64,000 nt of DNA from Bagarius yarrelli (GCA_005784505.1 VCAZ01000191.1:496001-560000); one strand, 5' to 3'. Counted from the first letter of the stretch, positions 37,940 to 50,821 are shown. The notes: a model not told the origin generated them from the sequence alone. Program-made: numbers and translations.

Positions 37940-38167
37940 TAGTTTTAATGGGGCGCGTCTCCTTTAAGACGTCACGCGCTTTTTCCTAGGACGCGTTGGG
38001 ATGAGCACGCGCTTTGTGCTGGGAGCGCGCGGAGGCGTGGATTTTACCTGTGGAATGTAAGCGGGAATATGTAGTTCCTGCAAACACACACTGTTATTTA
38101 AAAAGTTTTAAAAAAGAAACAGAACCGTGTGTGTGCGCGTGATCAGTCTAAAGAGAGAAGATAAAGA
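37940..38167 (+). promoter_or_regulatory. tmc7: tmc7 promoter and 5' untranslated region
   Basis: A CpG-rich island in an AT-rich neighbourhood, with a CRE-like core (GACGTCA at about 37,969) and CG-rich runs near 37,990 and 38,022. It ends at ATG 38,168, which is followed 19 bases later by a 5' splice site. Confidence 0.6.
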
Positions 38168-38958
38168 ATGGACGCGGTGGATGCGGGTGAGTAAAGTTGA
38201 TAAATACTTCCAGTACAGGAAGCTAACTGACTGACGAAACTTCCGGTTAGGACTCGCCTTATACAGTTATTTAATAGAATATTAAAAACTATTGTTAGTG
38301 TGAGATCATATGGCGGCCTCTGTTTCCTATGAATCTTCTTTATTCAGATATGTAACCCCTGTTTACTGTGCTGGTGATAAAGGGGAGCTCGCTGTTTCCA
38401 TGACAACCTGTCATTAATAAATGAACGGTAGACACAGAGCGGTGTGTTTACACTCATTCCATCAGGACACAGTGCCAGCTGCGAGTTTCAACTAGCTGTT
38501 TCCTAGCTGCAGTTTAGAAGTGAATCTTTAATTTCGAGAATTTGTTTTGAGAAGTTTTAAACTCTTTTTGTTTTAGCTTTTCTTTAGTTGAGAGTCACAG
38601 ACCAACAATCTTTACTTTATTACTGTAGAACATGAGGGACATTCACATTGACATTTCATTTCACAAAACCATCAAAAGAGCAGCTAGCAGCTCTCTGTCT
38701 CACACACACACACTCTCTCTTTCATTCTCTTTTTCTATCGCTCCTTTTTTATCCCTTTCACTCGCTTGCTCCCTCTCTTTCTCCTTCTCTCTCTCTTTCT
38801 CTCTCTCTCTCTTTTTGTCTCTCTCTCTCCTCTCGCTTTTCTCTCTTTTCTCTTTTTTCTTGCTTTCTCTCTCTTTTTCCCTTGTATTTTCTCCCGCTTG
38901 CTCCCTCTCTTTTTTTGTCACGCCCCCCTTTTTCTCTTTTTTGTCTCTCTCTCTATCG

Positions 38959-38992
<34 letters not shown>

Positions 38993-39086
38993 ATTTCTCT
39001 CCCTTGTTTCCTTATGAAAGCACTGTAGACTATGTGAACTCTCTCTGAGAACATCTGGGAGATTTAGGAGATTGTGAGAGTGTGAT

Positions 39087-39124
<38 letters not shown>

Positions 39125-39899
39125 ATGCAACACAGTTCTTTACTCCAGCAGGCGAACGGCAGTCAGTAACCCCCTTCTGGACCAGCTGCCCAGTTACCAG
39201 TCTCTGCTGTATAGGAGGAAGTCCTCAGGCAGCAGTAAAAGGCGCAGTTCCACACGGAGGCGCTACAGCTCCACAGGCAGCTCTGCAGAGGGTGGAACAA
39301 GTGGAGGGGACGGGTCCATAAGGACAGGTGAGGTTCAGGACAGGAAATGGGCATACGGGCGTGGAGACAGAACGATTCGTGAAGTCTCTGAACAAAGACC
39401 AGCGCGAGCGATTCCTTGGAGCATGAAGGAGAAACGCAAACACAGGTGTGTGTATTGTGTAACATGTGCAAGTATATAAAGCTACAGCAGCATATGCAGA
39501 ATATATTAAATATAATTTAGCATATATACACATAGACTTTTGTGTGCGCAGGGAGCTGCAGCATGACAAAGAGCTGAATGTGTGTTCTCAGTGGAGAATC
39601 AGTGCCCGTCACTATCTGAAGAGGATGAAGGAGGACAGTATGGTGTTTATAAACACACTGCAGCTGTGGAGGAGTGATATACACCTTATAGAGGGTCTGA
39701 ACACACACACACACACATTTACACACACTCGAGCTGTGAAGGAGTGATGTACACATTATAGATGGTCTGAGTTTACCAACTGAGGTTCTAGGTAACAGAG
39801 ACACCTGCAGACAAGACAGTGGGACAGCACAGACATGCTCTTGTCCTGTAATGGTGTAAGATTGTGTGTTTATTCTACCTGTTTTATTTTCTCTCTCTG

Positions 39900-39930
<31 letters not shown>

Positions 39931-40825
39931 CTTTCTTTCTCTAGGCATGTTTGGTACAGGGATCCTGTCGTACTTCTCGTTTCTGCGCTTTTTGGTCCTG
40001 CTCAACTTTGTGATGTTCCTGCTGATGTTCAGTTTTGTCATGTTGCCCATCATCGTGTCTACACACACCTCGTCCATCAATTCCACCCTGACCTCAGGGG
40101 GCGCTACTGGAAATCAGTGCAGTCTTTACTCCCACGCTTCCTCCCAGAAGGGACTGGTTATGTTTCACCAGAACATTATTGACCTGCTGTCCGGCACAGT
40201 AAGAGGGACACATACACACACGCACACAAACATTTTTGACCTGCTATACGGCACATTTGGAGAAACACACACACGCACACATGAACACACACTGAACACG
40301 AATTACCGACCATGTGTTCGGCATAGTGATATTTCTAAGTGTGTTTCTCAATCTTGCACCACCATACCTTACTCAGCTGCTTAATGTTTACACCCATTCA
40401 CATGCTCACAAATCTTTAGCATCAAATTTTTTAACAACTCAAATTTGACTATTTACCAGGGGCGTCAGATCTTTTAGTTAAGCTGCCCCGTGCCTGTGGA
40501 GCTCCCTTCCACCTGATATTGGCAACAGTGATTATCTGCTTACTTAAAAAAAAATACATTACTATTATTTTTTTACGTGTGTGTGTGTTTGCAGGGTTTT
40601 TTGGAACACACTTACCTGTTCTATGGTTACTATAATGTGAAGTCAGTAAACTTCTCACACTACAGCTATAACCTTCCATTAGCATACGTGCTCTGTACCA
40701 TCGCCTACCTGCTGCTCAGCCTCATCTGGATTGTCAAGAGGTGTGTGTGTGTGTGTGTGTCTGTGTTAATAGAATAGAAGTTAAATGCCAGTGAGCACAC
40801 ACAAAACCTCAGACATTTATTGAAG

Positions 40826-40886
<61 letters not shown>

Positions 40887-43800
40887 ACAGGTCGGCTGCA
40901 GGCTTTAAGAGGAAGTTAATTCAGGATGAAGATCGTTTCCAGAGTTTTTGTAATAAGATCTTTGCTGGCTGGGATTTCTGTATAACCAATGAGAATGCAG
41001 CCCGCTTAAAACACAGCAGCCTGCTATATGAGCTTAAGGTGGGAACACACACTTTCTCTCTCTCACACACACACACACCAAACACATGTGGCGTTGTGGC
41101 GTAGTAGCTTAAGACACCCACTTGACGCTGTTGCACTCCAGGCGACCAGGGATCAAACAACCACCCCCCCACCCCGTTTTTACTCCTGTCTCTTAAATAA
41201 AGTCAAAAAATGGTAACTTTTAAAAAAAGAAAGCATAAGGTTACATTTTCTTTAATTCTCGATAATATTCCAAAAACAAGCTAAAGAGACAAAAGAAATT
41301 CTCACTAACAAGTATGGACTGCATTTTAAACCGCAGTGTATTACAGGTACCGTTTACACAGCATGTGACACAAATGCTGACATCATCAGACAGCGCCGCT
41401 AAGCTGTTGGATAAAGATTAATCATAGGTTTTATCAAAAATCGCATAACTGATTTTTCAAGACGAGTACTGTTTCTAAATCCTTAATATGCGTATTACCC
41501 GGATGATCTAATAGCTATACACGGATTTTGAGGTCTCATGTGGCTGTGAGAGAGATGATTCGTCATATGCGAAAGTAACAGAAAGCGGCGGGCAACGTGG
41601 CACTTTTCGATTGCTTTAGGTAGCTTATAGTGCTTGAAGAAAAGCAGTCGTAGTTGTTTCTCTTAGTTAAATTGCACTTATAAAACATCATTCAAGTTAA
41701 ACTGTAAACTGAAATGTAGTACCTTCTAGTACCACTACTCAGCTGTAGTGTTTGGACATGAGCGATAGAGAAAATAGAGAACTGATGGAACATTATATTA
41801 ACCATCAAGTTCATACAGTCTGTGAGAAAAGTTTAGGCCAGGTCCTTATCACAACTTTTGTGGAATGTGTTATGTACTTTTGTGTGTGTGTAGACGGATC
41901 TGGAAGAGGAGCGGATCAGACAGAAGATGGCCGAGAGCGTTCCCAGAAAGAGAAATGCCGTATCTACTCTCTTCGAGTCGCCCTTAATCTGTTTGTGATT
42001 GCCGTGCTCGTCTGCTGCTTCTACTGCATCTACAGCGCCACCATCTTCTCCCAGCAGGCTCAGGTTAAGGTATGCTGTGTGTGTGTGTGTATATGTGTGC
42101 GGAGGGGCAGTTGACGCAGCATACAATTGCTATTGCTTTTTTAATCAAGTGATTGGTACAGTGATGTGTGTGTGTGTGTGTGTTTGTGCACGCAGAGTGA
42201 GCAGTACAACTTCATAGTGGAGTTAATTTTTGAGTACCTGCCCTCCATCGTCATCACACTGGCCAACTTCATCACTCCAATTATCTTTAGTATCATCATC
42301 AGCTTCGAGGATTACTCTCCTGCCTTTGAAATCCGCTTCACGCTCCTCAGGTTGGTGTGTGTGTGTGTGAGAGAGTTATTTTTTTGTTTTCTTTCTTATG
42401 AGGTTCTACACACACACACACACACTCTTTTTCTCTCAGTGGAAGGCAGTATTGTTTTGTTTTTGCTCTACAGGTGTGTGTTTATGCGTTTGGCCAGTAT
42501 TGGTGTCTTGCTGTTCTCTCTGTGGTCTCAGATCACTTCCTGCCCTGGGACAGAGGACAGAGTGTGTTCTTGTGGATACAACCACCATCTTTACCCTGTA
42601 AGCGCGCACACACACACATACAGATATTTTGTCATCTTTCTGGACAGATCTGTTGTGATTGATATTAAGCTATATTTTACACTATCTGTGTCTGTGTGTG
42701 TCAGTGCTGGGAGACGCATGTAGGCCAGGAGATGTACAAGCTGATGATCTTTGATTTCCTCATCATTGGGGCGGTTACTGTCTTCGTTGAGTTTCCCAGA
42801 AAGTGAGTAGAGAAAATGTGAGCAGAATGTAGTGAACCCTCTTTTCTGCTATAGGAAGAATCACTGAAGCGGTTCATCACGTACCAAACCTATAAACATA
42901 AGCAATGCAGTCTGACGTTTTATCGTTTATCAGGTGACACGACTGTAGTATTACATAATATAATTATTTACTATTCCCCAACATTTTCTAAAAACAAACG
43001 CATAGTCATTAATTTTGACCTGTACAATATTATGGGTTTCTGGCCTCAAACTAGCTTTTTTATTTCTTACAGTTTATAAAATTGTAAATTTCTGTCATGT
43101 TGTTCTTTTCCATAATATTAATTGTATTAATAAAGATGGTTAATGCTTTAAACTTTATCCATGTGATAGGAAATAAGTATTTAATAAACGTCTTTTATTT
43201 TCCATTATTTAATATTGAACAATAAAACAAGAACAAAAACTTTATTTTTTCACGAATGTGTTTCATGTCTTTTGACAATTTTAAACTCTACATTACTCTC
43301 TGTGACGACTCATTGTTCAAGAGTCATATTAAGGATTCTCTTTAAATTAACGAATTGTTCTTTTGTAGTATGTAAACAGAAGCTTCAAGTCCACAATCAC
43401 CTCCAGTGTTTTGAGCGTGTTCAGTTTTAGGGTCCTGACAATGCTGCTGGACAGCAGAAAAACAATAATAATTATGCTGGATTGAGCATTTTTATATACC
43501 TGTGAGTAAGTTGTGAGTAAGTACTGTAAACTAAATTGAACCGCAGAAATGGTTTAGTGTTGTGTTATATCGTTTTAGTGAGTCTGTTATTATTATTTAT
43601 AAAAGATCAAATCAGATTACTGTGTTTTCTTATTTTAAATCAGTGAGTTAATTGGTGACCTGCAGTACTGATGTTTGTGTGTATGTGTGTGTTGTAAAGG
43701 ATCCTGGTAAATCACTGTGACTGGGGTTTGGTGAAGTGGTGGGGGCAGCAGGAGTTCTCCATCCCCCAGAACGTTTTGGAGATTGTCTATGGGCAGACCA

Positions 43801-44451
43801 TCTGCTGGATCGGCACATTCTACTGCCCCCTCATGCCCGCCATCAATACCATCAAGTACTTCCTCATCTTCTACATCAAGAAGGTCAGAGACATAGTAAA
43901 AGAGTACCAGGAGTACAGGTTTATTCGGAATGATCTGGATAATTAAATTGTGGTGGAACACAGGGGTTGAAGTGTTTTTATAAGTGTGTTTTTGTGCAGG
44001 TGACGCTGGTGAATAACTGTCGTCCTTCATCTCGCCCGTTCCGGGCCAGCAGCTCTACCTTCTTTTTTCTGGTGGTGCTGCTGATTGGATTAGCACTGGC
44101 TACACTTCCGGTTACAGTCAGCATCGCACAGTGAGACACACACAAACACAAATGACAATTCTTACTGTAGTTGATAGAGTACATTGTGTATAGTGTGTAG
44201 GACATCATCTGGAGCACAATTACAGCATCTGTGACACTCCTGTAGGAAAAATCGCAGTAATGAATCAGTGTGTGTGTTGATTTGATTTAGAATCCGCAGC
44301 TCGAAGACGTGTGGAGCGTTTATAAACTACAGCACGTCATGGGAGGTGGTACCGCGCACAGTGTCTCAGCTGCCCTCTGGACTGCACGCTGTCTTCACCG
44401 CACTCGCATCAGAGGCCTGTGCTGTGTCCTTCTTCGTCATCACCTGGTGAC

Positions 44452-44483
<32 letters not shown>

Positions 44484-44936
44484 TTAACACTCAGAAACTT
44501 ATACATTGTAAAGCAGATTCATTTATTATTTCTGTGTGTGTGTGTTATGTGCGTGTTGTGCAGTCTGGCAATGTTCTATGTGATTGCATTAGCTGGGGCT
44601 CATAAACGTGTCATCAATCAACTGAGAGATCAACTGGCTATGGTGAGGCTCAAATCCTTAAACACACACAACTCAGTAGGCATGTGTCAATAGCAACCCT
44701 TTATTGTATATTAATATAATACTGATGTTATCATTTTAGTGCATAATCTCATGTCTCACTCTCCTGTCTGTCTTTCTTTCTTGTCTGTTTCTGTCTCTCT
44801 GTAGGAGGGAAGAGATAAGCGGTTTCTGATGCAGAAATTGTGTCAGGCTCAGTCTAATCTTCGTTGCCGTCGGAACCAAAAGCCCAGTAACTCCAGTGTG
44901 TACATGATTGCCCCGCCCACTGAGACTCACGCATAA
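38168..44936 (+). CDS. tmc7: Transmembrane channel-like protein 7, 15 coding exons, one frame break
   Basis: A multi-pass membrane protein of the TMC/anoctamin-like fold. Exons: 38168-38186, 39136-39445, 39552-39694, 39945-40198, 40595-40740, 40891-41038, 41894-42069, 42196-42350, 42474-42597, 42705-42802, 43700-43883, 44000-44130, 44291-44446, 44564-44642, 44805-44936. Motifs: LPSYQSLLYRRK near the N-terminus, FGTGILSYFSFLRFLVLLN (first membrane segment), CNKIFAGWDFCITN, EYLPSIVITLANFITP, the TMC signature CWETHVGQEMYKLMIFDF, and GQTICWIGTFYCPLMPAI. TMC7 is the best match among TMC1-8. All phases agree except exon 7: it opens TDLEEERIRQKMAE, then the expected KCRIYSLRVALN is one frame away. 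Its 176 bases should be 177, so one base appears missing near 41,935-41,945. With it the protein would have 751 residues. It probably reflects a sequencing indel. Confidence 0.92.
38700..39005. repeat. CT-rich low-complexity tract in tmc7 intron 1
   Basis: About 300 bases of interrupted 'ctctctctttt'. Long Ser/Leu/Phe frames here are artefacts. Confidence 0.9.
41089..41220 (+). mobile_element. SINE-like fragment in tmc7 intron 6
   Basis: The head 'ggcgttgtggcgtagtagctt' and 'gaccagggatcaaacaacca' resemble a tRNA-derived SINE head with a decayed B box. No clear tail. Confidence 0.45.
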
Positions 44937-44937
44937 C

Positions 44938-45115
44938 CAACTGTCTGATTCTTTTACTTCAGAACAAACTGTCTGATTGGTTTACTTCAGAACAAACTGT
45001 CTGATTGGTTTACTTCAGAACAAACTGTCTGATTGGTTTACTTCAGAACAAACTGTCTGATTGGTTTACTTCAGAACAAACTGTCTGATTCATTACTTCA
45101 GAACAAACCATCTGA
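44938..45115 (+). repeat. 28-base tandem repeat in tmc7 3' untranslated region
   Basis: Six to seven almost identical copies of 'ctgtctgattggtttacttc' plus 'agaacaaa' start two bases after the stop codon. Confidence 0.9.
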
Positions 45116-45523
45116 TTTATTGGATTTAGGGGTCACCTAACCAGAGTTCAGCTCTAACACTAAACAAACAAACCTGAATTAGCTAATCATGGTCTTTTGT
45201 GACCCCTGATTTGCCTATTTGTAGTATCCTGATATAATTTGCTTTTATTTGATTTTACATCAGCATTTTCTAAGACTATTTTCTGATAGGTTATCTGTTA
45301 CCTGTTGTTTTTATTGGACTGTGTGCTTGATGTATTTATTAGGAACAGACCTAAAATTCCTACACTTCAAGGTGTATGTGTGTGTGTGTGTGTGTGTGTG
45401 TTGTGTGTGTGTGAGAGAAAAGGTGTTTAACTTTGATATCCCGTCTTTTTTCTGTACATATTTAATTGTTATACACTAATACACTAATCCTGCTAATCTC
45501 GTTTTGTGTGTGTGTTTAATAAA
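45116..45523 (+). other. tmc7: Rest of tmc7 3' untranslated region and poly(A) signal
   Basis: AT-rich sequence with a GT run near 45,375-45,412. A perfect AATAAA at 45,518-45,523, about 580 bases after the stop, is the likely poly(A) signal. Confidence 0.55.
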
Positions 45524-46201
45524 AATATATTTTCATTCATTATCAAACAAATAAGTGTATTCTGTAATTTTTGGTGTATGTATGTGCTCACTATACATAT
45601 GTATATAGTAAATAATCTGACAAATAGTTTATATAGGATTACTAGCAGGATAAAAAACTGGATGTGCTTCAGTCCTGTAGAATGATGTCATGGGTGTAGT
45701 GTGTTTACATTCATTAAAAATGGTTAGCATGTACACACATTTATGTTGTATACAGCTTTATAAAATTCAGTGAGGACTTTTATTCTGCCTTTTTTTCTCT
45801 AAGCAGTGTGTGTGTGTGTGTGTGTGCGCGCGCCCCCGTGCGCCCGTGTGTGTTTTGTTCCTGTCTGGTTGCCGTAGTTTCCGCTGCAGCTGTGTGTCTG
45901 CGCTAAATAAAGACAGTAAGCAGGAGAATAAAGCGTGGTTATGTGCGGGTCTCGCGCTCCATCCCGCAATCAAAAACCCGCACACTTTATCATGCGCGTG
46001 AGTAATGAAGATCAGCGCAGTGTCAGTGTGTGTTAGGTGTGCGTTAGGTGTGTGTTAAGTGTGTGTGTGTGTTAGGTGTGTGTGTGTGTGGCTGACAGGC
46101 CGTTGCGGGAACATTAACACTGACCAGGAACATCACTGAACACCTCCAGGTTCCTGTGTGTGAGAGGTCAGAATCTTCACCTCTGTTCATCTGTGTGTGT
46201 T

Positions 46202-46233
<32 letters not shown>

Positions 46234-47127
46234 GTGTGGGGTGGGGTGGGGTGGGGTCGGTTGGGGGTGTTAGAAACGTGTTGCATGCACTGTGTGTAAA
46301 CAAACAAAAAAAATTACTATTCTATACTATTCTATTTCCATTGAACATACTGAATGTTTAAAATTACGCTGTATAAAATCTGCAGTATTAAGTTTTATGT
46401 CAGTACTCATAGATCCAGATGTTAACATTCTCAGATGATGATGCAGGGCTCACGGGTTTAGATTCAGTATTCAGCCCTTAGATGTTTAGATAAAATGATA
46501 TCCAGGTCAGTGATATCAACTGATCCAATCCAGTCTATGTGCGGCGCTGCTCACGGTGAATAGAACCGAGGAGAAGAAGACGTTAGAAATAATAATCTAA
46601 TTATCCAGAACATACAAGCTCTTCAGGAAAGTACGGTGGTGGTAGTAGTGTCATGATGGTGTCTAAGCTGGTGCAGCTGCGTCTGGAACATCGCATTTCC
46701 TGATGATGTAGAAACAGAACAAATTCAGACGTCTAAATAAAACATTTGGTCTGATCATTTACAGAGAAATAAATCCAATCTAATCAAACCTCATCATGAC
46801 CACAATCCAACACACAGACACAGGCACAGTGAAGGCTGTCAGACTGAATCAACCAGCAGATCAAAACCGCACTAAGCATAAGGTTCATCAGAGGAAGCTA
46901 ATGAAATGCGGTGTTTAAGGTAGACGTTAGGTAGACGTCTAGTTTAGGGATTAAGGGCCTTCAGGGGCCCTCAGGATCTTTTGATCAGCCGTCCAACACG
47001 TTAACCATTGAGTTGTCACATCCAGTTCATCACATGTTGAAACTGTAAAGCTTTCCTGCATCTTTACTTTCAGTTGTTCTTGACTGTAATGCTAATGCTT
47101 TAATGTGTGTGTGTTTGCGTGCTCTAG
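45524..47127. other. Intergenic / upstream of zbtb45 coding exons
   Basis: A CpG-containing patch at about 45,815-46,010 (runs such as 'gtgcgcgcgcccccgtgcgc') may be the zbtb45 promoter with a non-coding exon. GT runs follow at 46,018-46,095 and 46,193-46,255. The first coding exon has an acceptor at 47,127, so an upstream exon must exist. Confidence 0.4.
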
Positions 47128-47135
47128 GTGTGGTC

Positions 47136-50100
47136 ATGGCGGCGTGCGGCTCCGACTCTGTGCACTACATCCGACTGCAGAACGCGAGTGAGTGTGTGTT
47201 AGAATCCCTGCGGTCTCAGCGGCGTGACGGAGTATTCTGTGACGTAACGGTCCGGATCCAGGACGCATCCCTGCGAGCTCACGCCTGTGTGCTGGCAGCT
47301 GGAAGCCCATTCTTTCAGGACAAGCTTTTGCTGGGCCACTCAGAGATCAGCGTTCCGCCCCTGGTGCCGGCTGACGCCGTGCTGCAACTGGTGGACTTCC
47401 TGTACAGTGGCTCTATGGTTCTGCTGCGCTCACAGGCCCTGCGTATGCTTACTGCTGCCAGCATCCTGCAGATCAAGAGCGTCATTGACGAGTGCACACA
47501 GATAATCTCTGCCTCCGCCAACCACAAACAAGCCGCCGCCGCTGCTGCAGCTGCTGCTGCTAAAGCGCGGAGCACAGAGGAGGGCGGGGGCGTAGGAGGA
47601 GGAGCCATGTCTGGGTTCGGATACACCATAGAGGAGTGTGGTGAAGTCACATCAGAAAGCACAGAGCCACAAAGCACACACTTCATCCCACATCAAGCAG
47701 GGCTGCAGACAGGTAACACACACACAGACAGGTAACAGACAGACATGCAGACTCATCACCTATCTTTGTTAATACCCTCTCTTGTTTGGTACAGGGACAG
47801 GGCAGGGGGATGCGGCCTCTCTGGAAGCGGGTGGAGTCGGACGGATGATGCCCCCTCTTAGTGACCTAATTTGCAGAGGAGAGGGGCTTGGTGCGTCAGG
47901 GGGTGGGGCCTCTTTGAAGCCTGTGAGCTGTCCTCAGGAGATCCAGAGTTACATGCTAAATCAGAATGCTGAGAGGACCAATGCACAGAACCAGAGCCAG
48001 AACCGGGCAGAGTCAGGCCACCCCCCCATTAACAACCCTGCTTCATTAGGGAGGGGTGGAGGTGGAGCAGGATTTGTGGGTGTGGCTGAGGAGCTGCCTG
48101 TGGGAATCGAGCGATTCAGTGAGGGGGAGGAGCTGGAGGACAGAGTGAGGGATGGAGATAGAGACAGAGGGGCGGGGCATAGCCGTAAACAAAGACAACC
48201 GCTACGATTACAGGTAAATAACACACACACACACATACGTATACACATACATGCAGACATTCGGCTAATGCAGAAATAATGTGTGTTCACGTGCGTGTGT
48301 GTAGGTAATGGGCCCAGAGCAGGTGGTGGTAAAGGATGAAGAGAACCTGCAGGAAGGAGAGAACCTGTTTCAACTGGATGAGCGACAGGACACAACACAC
48401 ACACAAACCTACAGCCAGGTAACAAACACACACTCGCATGCTCTTATTTATTTTGTTTGGGTGTCTGTGTTGCTATTCTTGTTTGTTTGTGTGTGTGTGT
48501 GTTGCAGGCAGGGTTTTATGAAGAGCAGAATGTTTATGCTGGAGGTTTTTGGCCACAGACTGATGCATCTCAGGCTTTGGTGTCGAACCCCCGTTCCCGC
48601 GGCAACAAATCACTGTCCCCGCCTACTTCCTCTCACATCAACAATCAGGTCTGACTCACACTTGCATGCGCCACACACACACACACACATACATACATAC
48701 ACAAACAAAGGTTTTTACCTGCAGATCCAATGTAGCTCAAAAAATGAACTGCTATGAAGCAGAAGCTAAACGCTCCCTTGATGTACCACAGCAGGTTTTG
48801 GGTGGAGTTTCTTTTCTGAACAATGCTGATTGGCTAAATCTTTACAGTCTGAGTTAATGGGCCATTATGTAACAGTGACACTTTGTAAAATCAGAGTGTA
48901 CTTTAAAGTGATAATTCACCGAAAAGATTTTTTTTCATTAATTACTCACCCTCATTTTTTTTATCTATGGGAGACAATAAGATATTTTTGTTGAAATCTG
49001 TGGGCTCTATGATTCTCCCATAGACAGAAAGGTAACTATCATGCTCAAGGCCCAGAAAAATTCCAAGATGATCGACAAAGTAGTCCATGTAATGTTTGAT
49101 GGCGGTTGGCAAACCGGCTTTTGGTGCGTATCCCTCTACATGATAGAATGGAGTGTGGAGCATTTGATGTTGAGAGGAACAAAACGAAACCAGAAAACAA
49201 AATTAGAATAAATAAGAAAAAATTTGTAAAAAATAACATTTATTAGTTAACCATTTAATAAAGTTATAAATTAATCCTGTTTATTAATTATGTATCCTTT
49301 AAATAGTTTTACACTATATTGAGCACTTATTTCCTTAAGGAACAGATTGTTTTAGTGAAGTTTGTACTTCTAATATTATGGGAGACTTTATTAATTGTTG
49401 TTTTTTAGTCACATAACCTTTGGTCTTGTGGGTTTATAACAACACCAAGGGGAGTACTTAATGACAGAATTTTCATTTTTGAGTGAATTACCCTTTAAGC
49501 TACTATTCCACTTTAAGCCAGCATCATTAATAACAAACAGTAGTAACAGCTAACTACCAGTAGGTGTTTTGGAAAATAACAAACTAACAGTACTTGTTGT
49601 GTTTCTTTTTATCCAGATGCTTTTTCAGTATCCTGTCAGTGAATCACAACCCTCTTCCTTCTTTGTGGGAGGAGCTATAACAATGGATAGCATGCCAGAG
49701 GCCTGTCAGCAGGCTCCGCCCCCACCCTCTCTAACCCCAGCCCCACCCCCTCCTGCTCCAGGGTGTGTCCCCGGTCCAAGTTTTACGGCTCAGGGAGCAG
49801 AAACCTCATTCGACTGCAGCCACTGTGGCAAATCTCTGCGATCACGCAAGAACTACAGCAAGCACATGTTTATACACTCCGGTACACACCCACACACACA
49901 CTACACAGCCTATTGTGTTGGACTCAAGTCAGTATCCGAATCCAAGAAAACATAGACCACACCATTTTATCCACGACTGGAAAAACATAGACCACACCCT
50001 GTTATCTGGGAACTGACAAAACATGGACCACACCCTGTTATTTGGGACTGACAGAACATAGACCACACCCTTCGATTTGAGACTGAAATAACATGAAACC

Positions 50101-50445
50101 ACACCCTGTTATGCGCAAACTGACAGAACATAGACCACACCTGTTTTATCTGGGACTGACAGAACATGGACCACACCCCTTTTATCTGCTACTGAACATA
50201 GGCCACACCCCACTTATTCAGAACTAACAGAACATAGGCCACACCCCCATATCTGGGACTAAAAAAACATAGGCCACACCTCTTATCTAACTGACGAAAC
50301 CCCCTTAACTGATAGAAAACACTACTTGACTGGACATACAGGCTATACCTGTTACTGACCCACCTGCTTTATAAGCTGAAGCCAAGAAACCTTAGTTAAA
50401 GTTTGTAACTTTTATGGTAGTTGGGTTGTGTATATTATGTAAATA

Positions 50446-50481
<36 letters not shown>

Positions 50482-50821
50482 TGCGCATGCAGGTCAAAAG
50501 CCTCATCAGTGCAGTATCTGCTGGCGCTCCTTCTCCCTGCGTGACTACCTGCTAAAGCACATGGTGGTGCATACCGGCGTGCGAGCATTCCAGTGCAGTG
50601 TGTGCAGTAAACGCTTCACCCAGAAAAGCTCGCTTAACGTACACATGCGCACTCATCGCGTAGAGCGCAACTTCTCCTGCAGTGTGTGTAACCGAGCCTT
50701 CACACATCGCACACTGCTCGAACGCCATGCCCTCCAGCACCAGCACCCCGCCCCGCCCATCAAACCCCCCACCAACCACGGAGCCATGGGCGGTGCGGGC
50801 GGAGCAGGACCTGCCCCCTAG
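47136..50821 (+). CDS. zbtb45: ZBTB45, BTB/POZ zinc-finger transcription factor
   Basis: A nuclear regulator: BTB domain for dimerisation and corepressor binding, C2H2 fingers for DNA. Exons: 47136-47712 (acceptor at 47,127), 47795-48213, 48305-48418, 48508-48648, 49617-49881, 50493-50821; all in frame, 614 residues. BTB domain about 15-125 (FCDVTVRI, AHACVLAAGSPFFQDKLLLGHSEI, DECTQII), then an alanine run of about ten, a Gly/Glu-rich linker with SRKQRQPLRLQ, a Pro-rich stretch and four C2H2 fingers at the C-terminus. SRKQRQP, the LLGHSEI stretch and fingers with SRKNYSKHMFIHSG, SFSLRDYLLKHM and RFTQKSSLNVHMRTH together point to ZBTB45 rather than ZBTB12 or ZBTB22. The last intron splits the linker after finger 1. 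Confidence 0.92.
48901..49499. mobile_element. Non-autonomous DNA transposon (hAT-like MITE) in zbtb45 intron
   Basis: The left end 'ctttaaagtgataattcacc' (48,901) and the right end 'gagtgaattaccctttaag' (to 49,499) are imperfect inverted repeats. The inside has the blocks common to a widespread fish element ('attactcaccctcatttttt', 'atagacagaaaggtaactat', 'caaggcccagaaa'). It has no transposase. Assigning it to hAT is from memory of similar elements. Confidence 0.75.
49930..50290 (+). repeat. Minisatellite in the last zbtb45 intron
   Basis: About ten units of 'acatagaccacaccctgtta' plus 'tctgggactgacaga', close to 36 bases each. Confidence 0.85.

Noticed and set aside
38632..39048. 138-codon Ser/Leu/Phe frame
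   Set aside because: CT-rich low-complexity tract inside tmc7 intron 1.
48308..48757. 149-codon single frame
   Set aside because: It reads through zbtb45 exon 4 into intron sequence; the true exon ends at 48,418 and the next starts at 48,508.
49930..50290. CRISPR-like regular repeats
   Set aside because: Units are contiguous and diverged with no unique spacers, in an intron of a vertebrate gene.
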